A DNA stretch of 64,000 bases, from NCBI GenBank assembly GCA_030549335.1, contig CM060194.1:35112171-35176170 (forward strand), written 5' to 3'. Made by a program: the position numbers and the translations under genes. Under the pieces are notes generated by a model. It was not told the DNA's origin. It saw only the letters and a list, made by a program, of their open reading frames with translations, and did no database searches. This DNA is from Pontederia crassipes. Taxonomy: Eukaryota; Streptophyta; Magnoliopsida; Commelinales; Pontederiaceae. Of this stretch, positions 60,240-64,000 are shown piece after piece (positions within the stretch are counted from its first letter, which is position 1; the number at the start of each line of letters is the position of its first letter).

Positions 60240-61030
60240 ATTAGCAATGAGTTGGGCTTCAGTAGTACCGCCAAATGAAGGGTAGAGCTCTTGGTAACTA
60301 ATAATATAATATAATTTAATTTAATATAATATAAACTAGAATATTAATATTTTTTAGGTTATTTTCTCAAACCACCCCTAAACTATCACGATTTTTTAGA
60401 TCTAATCCCAAACTACGAACTTCATTTTTTTAGGTTTCTAAAATATCATGAAGTCGACGAAATTGGATAGAAGGATCAAAATTGGAAAAAAACGTGATAG
60501 TTTAGGGACCCAAAAAATGAAGTTCGTAGTTTAGGGTTAGATTTGGAAAATCGTGATTGTTTAGGGGTGGTTTGAAGAAATAACCCATATCTTTTTTATA
60601 TTATTATCGATGGGCTGGGCCTTCGGTAATATCGATGGACACTCCATCCGTCGGTACTACCAAAAGGGTAGAACCATTGGTAACTATTATTATAATATTA
60701 TATAATATAAAAGATTAATATATTATTACTATTACCGATGGGTTGGGCCATCCGTCCATACTATCGAAGGGTAGAATTGTCGATTACTATTATTATAATA
60801 TTAGATATATAATATAATATAAAATAGATAATTTGATATTTTATTATTATTATTACTGGCGGATTGGACCTTCGGTAGTACCAAAGGATCTCCATCAAGG
60901 GTCTCCATTGGTACCATCGAAGGGTAGAACCGTCAATAACTATTATTATAATATTATATATATATAATAAATATAAAATAAAATATTAATATGTTATTAT
61001 TATTATTACTGAAGGATAGATTCGTCAAAT
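60240..61030. repeat. ~127-bp tandem repeats in the small CACTA, split by a MITE
   Basis: Units carrying GATGGGCTGGGCCTTCGGTA-like sequence and GGTAGAACC(A/G)T, then a (TTA)n-rich stretch, start near 60244, 60607, 60734 and 60863, with a last partial one near 61009. Spacing is 127-130 bp apart from the first pair, which is separated by the MITE. They are the counterpart of the ~270-bp satellite in the large relative. Confidence 0.75.
60357..60586. mobile_element. Foldback MITE, ~230 bp, inverted repeats ~100 bp
   Basis: The left arm GGTTATTTTCTCAAACCACC pairs with the right arm, whose reverse complement is GGTTATTTCTTCAAACCACC. Pairing continues through CTAAACTATCACG and AACTACGAACTTCATTTTTT, nearly to the centre. 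Flanking ATATTTTTT and ATATCTTTTTT may be an imperfect 9-10 bp duplication, which would suggest a Mutator-type MITE. Confidence 0.85.
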
Positions 61031-61632
61031 ATTCTAATTTCTTCTCGCCTACTTTTTTCTCCCTCTCTTGCTTTATCTCTCCCTCTCCCCACTCTCTTTC
61101 TTTCCATTTTTGGCTCTACCCTCCCCCGCCTACACTCTTCATCTCCCCTCTCTCTATCTCTCCATCTCTCGCTCTTTCACTCCCATGGCTCGGGCGACCT
61201 CTTCTACCTCCGGTGACCTTCCACGGCTCCAGCGACCACTGACGGCTTTGGTGACTCCGGCTCTAACCTCCCTCTCCCTCTCCCACGACTCCGGCGACCT
61301 CTTTCGCCTCCGGCGACCTTCCATGGCTCTGGCGACCACCGACGACTCTATCGACTCCGACTCCAGCTTCCCTCTCCATCTCCCTTTCTTTCGATTTCGG
61401 TCGCCAGGCAGCCGAATCTATTTGCCCACGGCTAGCAGCGGCCTCCCTCTCTCTCGCTCCCCTTTTTGGCAAAGATCGACCTCTGTCATCAAATATGGCT
61501 GCTTGGCAGCTAATCCGACTGCAAGTCCAATTTTTTTTTATATTTTAAAAATAGTTTCCAATGGGGAACTCGTCGAAATGTCTGATGGGAGCGACCCTGT
61601 CGGAACATCCAGTGGAGCTTACTTGTTGGAGG

Positions 61633-62211
61633 TAGGGCTGAGCAAACCGGGTCCGGGTCTGAGCGGACCCGGTCCCGACCCGAATTATGCCGGGTCAAAA
61701 AAATTTCGACCCGGACCCGGCCATCCAGGAATGCGACCGAGTTTGTAGCCGAGAATCGATCATGTGCGATTGGCGGCCACGATCCGGCGCGGCCACCTGA
61801 GCGGCCGGATCGGCCGCTGGCAGGCCGATCCGGCGCCAGATGGCCGCAGTAGAGAGGGAGTCAGAAGAGGGGGAGGGCCGCCGAAGTCATGGTCGTCGGA
61901 GCGTCGGTGCCGCCGCCGTCGTGAGAGAGAGGGAGAGGCGAGAGAGAGAGAGAGAAGGAGAGAGAGGGAGAGGGCGAGAGAGAGATGGGAGAGAGAAAAG
62001 AGAGATTAAAATGAGAGGAGAAGAGTAGAGATGTGGTTTATATAGTAAGTAATATCGGATCGGGTCCGGGTCGGGTATCTGCACTGCAGACCCAGTCTTG
62101 ACTCGATACCCGGCGGGTTTTCCAGCCAAGAGACCTGGTCCCGGCCCGGATCTAATCCGGACCGGGTTATTTACGTGGTTTCCCGGGTCGGGCCGGGCCG
62201 GGTGGACCCTA
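61633..62211. mobile_element. Non-autonomous hAT element, 579 bp
   Basis: The left end is TAGGGCTGAGCAAACC; the right end in reverse complement is TAGGGTCCACCCGG. The 8-bp repeat GTTGGAGG lies at 61625-61632 and 62212-62219. TAGGG-type ends and an 8-bp duplication are those of hAT elements. The subterminal regions are packed with CGGGTC(C/G)GG words; the middle has a GA-rich run (61928-61990). No transposase. Confidence 0.9.
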
Positions 62212-62313
62212 GTTGGAGGTTCCAACGGTAAACTTCCTGTTGGAGGTTACGATGAAAAATTCCCGCCGGAAGTCTAGACTTCCTGTCGGAACCTCCGTCA
62301 GGTAAATCCCCTC

Positions 62314-62403
62314 GGAGGTTTCGATGAGTAGCCTCTCATCGGAGGTTTCAATGGGGAGCCTCCCGCCGGAGGTTTCAATGGGGAGCCTCCCGCCGGAGGT
62401 TTC
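62314..62403. repeat. 27-bp tandem repeat, about 3.3 copies
   Basis: GGAGGTTTC(A/G)ATGGGGAGCC-type units start at 62314, 62341, 62368 and 62395 (last partial). Read on the minus strand this gives a nine-residue repeat (IETSGGRLP), but the surrounding open frame (62209-62466) begins inside transposon sequence and is unlikely to be translated. Confidence 0.85.
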
Positions 62404-62769
62404 GACGGAAAAGTTCTGTCGAAACTTCCAATGGGCACCTGTCAGAACCTCCTTAAAAAATAACAATGGATTTCAATATCCATTGAAAACTTGTTATTGA
62501 CGAGAGCTGCTCCAACGATTGTCTTCCCTTCAGAAAAATCATCGAAAACTGAATTTTCCAATGATTTCACGAGATTTTTGACAGATTTGGCCGTCTAAAA
62601 TTCTTGTAATGCTTTTTCTTTCTCCTAATCACAAGTGAATGAATGATAAAGACTGATTTGATTGGCACTAATGAACGAAGAATGCCACCAAAATATTTTT
62701 GTGGTGTTGATATACTTAACCAAGTTCAAGATCTTGATGGGAGTTAAGGCTTAAGAGTCATTGAAGGTA

Positions 62770-64000
62770 GGTTCAACTCCTCCTTTTTTTCAATCACTTG
62801 GTTCCACCATTTAAGGTTATGCGACCATTGACCTTTGATTCATCCTTGATTTTTTTTTCCAACGTGTCGACAAAGTACAGGGAAATTATACTTTCAGCAC
62901 TAGTTCTTATTCATCACCAAGACCCCAATTTGACTTAATTAAGAACTTATCCCCAAGAGTATATATTGATTTTATAAAAAATAAAACAGAAATAATGGAT
63001 ACTTTTCTTCATTGATTTAGTAATTACAACATGTAATAATGAAATTCAAAAAGTGAAGTTGGCCACAATGAATAGTATACCTTTCCTATATATGTTTTAT
63101 TTAATAAACTAATTAACCCAAACATAGTTCAATGTAATAATACACCACATATCTGACAATTTAGAAAAAAATGTATGCATAACATTAATTATCTTAATAT
63201 AATCAAAATTAGTAATATAATTTTTTATGATTTGAACGATAATGAAATGTATTGAAAACTCAAAATTTTCTCCTAAAAAATTGAATAGTCTCTAAATATT
63301 TTTTATGATAATAATATTTATTTAAATCCATTTTAGTTTATTATGTATTAATAAACCTTATATTTATTGATTGAAAGACATTCGAAAGAAAAGAAGGCAT
63401 GGGTTACAGGAAGGGTAAGGAAAGGAAAATAAAGACAATGCACATCTTTAGCAAGAACCATTTCAAAAGGAAACCCAAACTACTGATGCCAAGGTTGCAA
63501 CCCCAAAACTAAAACTTAGGTTTTGACCTAGTTGTAGAGCGAATATGAAGGTAGGGCACGGGGAGTTTGAATTCTAGTTCCAATCTCGCTTGCTAAATTA
63601 AAAAGAATCATGGATAATACAACATTATTGTGTTTTGATGCTAGAATCAAGAATATAACTAATGTAAGTTCTCATTTGTTAGGCCAAACGTGACTAGGAT
63701 ATGAAATGGGATTGACCACGAACCAAGTTTTTGGGTAGCCTCAAGTAGGGTTCAAATTTTCGAACTTTGGTTTTTGCTCTTCCCAAGAATCAACCAACTC
63801 GTGTTGTCGGAGGAGAACATGCAATTTTTGTCAACCAAGTCATCTGGTTTCTCATGCAAACTCTTGTTTTGCTTTTCTTTCCTTAACTTTTTTCTTCTTT
63901 CTCTATTATACAAGTGTTAAACATGCTGAAATCATTAAAACATTAATTATTATAATTAAATGCATTAAATATTATGTAATTTGGAAAAGAAACATAGTTT
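62770..64000. other. AT-rich sequence to window end, no gene recognised
   Basis: This may still be the interior of the CACTA element that begins at 55836, but I could not match later transposase blocks. Part of it (63380-63850) has gene-like composition without a usable frame. Confidence 0.4.

Larger units (their letters stand above)
59848..62611. mobile_element. Non-autonomous CACTA element, 2764 bp, inside the transposase
   Basis: The left end is CACTACAAGAAT; the right end in reverse complement is CATTACAAGAAT. CTT is duplicated at 59845-59847 and 62612-62614. It has no transposase. Subterminal ATAATTTCGAAGG words and a ~127-bp repeat near the left end, plus a GC-rich, GTTTCGA-rich right side, place it in the same family as the 24.6-kb element at 10342 but in inverted orientation. 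It carries a MITE (60357-60586) and an hAT element (61633-62211). The open frame at 61068-61748 crosses the hAT boundary and is not a gene. Confidence 0.9.
58651..62760 (+). pseudogene. TNP2-like CACTA transposase (Transposase_21), broken and interrupted
   Basis: An acidic region (DDEDEDKNDENEEAESDD) is followed by conserved TNP2 blocks: AEVKNFYRLL, LKLLKEKLLPHGSNLPNSYY, CINDCMLCWKDNEFLDS, KHNGETQ, PLRTLHYFPLNPKLQMLFMS, AWKSFDEVHQSFAMEP, GFGNS-like QPFGNSKT, NFILSMLIPRPKS and STKGKLACPCCNKD (about 59748-59790). TAG at 58964 replaces an expected Trp. The frame shifts near 59310 and 59490, and TGA falls near 59677. At 59848 a CACTA element interrupts it. After 62614 the similarity resumes (FLSPNHK, then MPPK and VQDLDG), with further stops, to about 62750. 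Live TNP2 excises and inserts CACTA elements; this copy cannot. Confidence 0.88.

Noticed and set aside
61068..61748. 226-codon open frame on the plus strand
   Set aside because: It runs from the interior of the small CACTA across the boundary of the hAT element, is Ser/Pro-rich and has no domain.

Overview
The window looks like nuclear DNA from a flowering plant. The evidence is spliced genes with short GT-AG introns, an intronless pentatricopeptide-repeat (PPR) gene of the plant PLS class, a plant-type LINE with DUF4283 and RNase H domains, and CACTA, Mutator-like, hAT and LTR elements nested in one another. Base composition is strongly AT-rich outside genes and transposon cores. Species cannot be read from the sequence. 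Nothing here is bacterial or viral, and I see no tRNA, rRNA or CRISPR.

Layout. 1-2660: AT-rich, no gene recognised. 2677-8661: a full-length but decayed L1-type LINE bounded by a perfect 16-bp target-site duplication. 8678-10338: intergenic. 10342-34909: a block of about 24.6 kb that reads as one very large non-autonomous CACTA-like element with an ATA target duplication on both sides. It is built from a GC-rich subterminal part, a ~270-bp satellite array, ~700-bp AT-rich satellites, two related solo LTRs (one carrying a second solo LTR) and a near-identical tandem triplication of ~3.08 kb. Each triplication unit carries a copy of the CACTA right end plus ~370 bp of outside flank.

34913-40765: a genuine host gene (eight coding exons, 309 aa, signal peptide and C-terminal membrane segment; resembles plant BIG1/V-ATPase S1-VOA1-type ER membrane proteins), followed by a small MITE. 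40771-42603: solo LTR with TTCTT duplications. 44419-47268: a Mutator-like element with ~600-bp terminal inverted repeats and a 9-bp duplication, carrying a broken GRF zinc-finger gene (Pack-MULE-like). 47310-48857 (minus strand): PPR gene whose stop lies about 40 bp from the MULE end. 52033-52588: apparently perfect 278-bp tandem duplication. 52630-54726: LTR with CTAGA duplications, split by another insertion.

55836-end: the left part of another CACTA element with a broken TNP2-like transposase. Its reading frame is interrupted by a 2.76-kb non-autonomous CACTA (CTT duplication), which itself holds a foldback MITE and an hAT element (8-bp duplication). The transposase similarity resumes on the far side.

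Only two host genes look functional: the membrane-protein gene and the PPR gene. The rest is a record of insertion, unequal recombination and decay; the termini and duplications reported here were read by eye.
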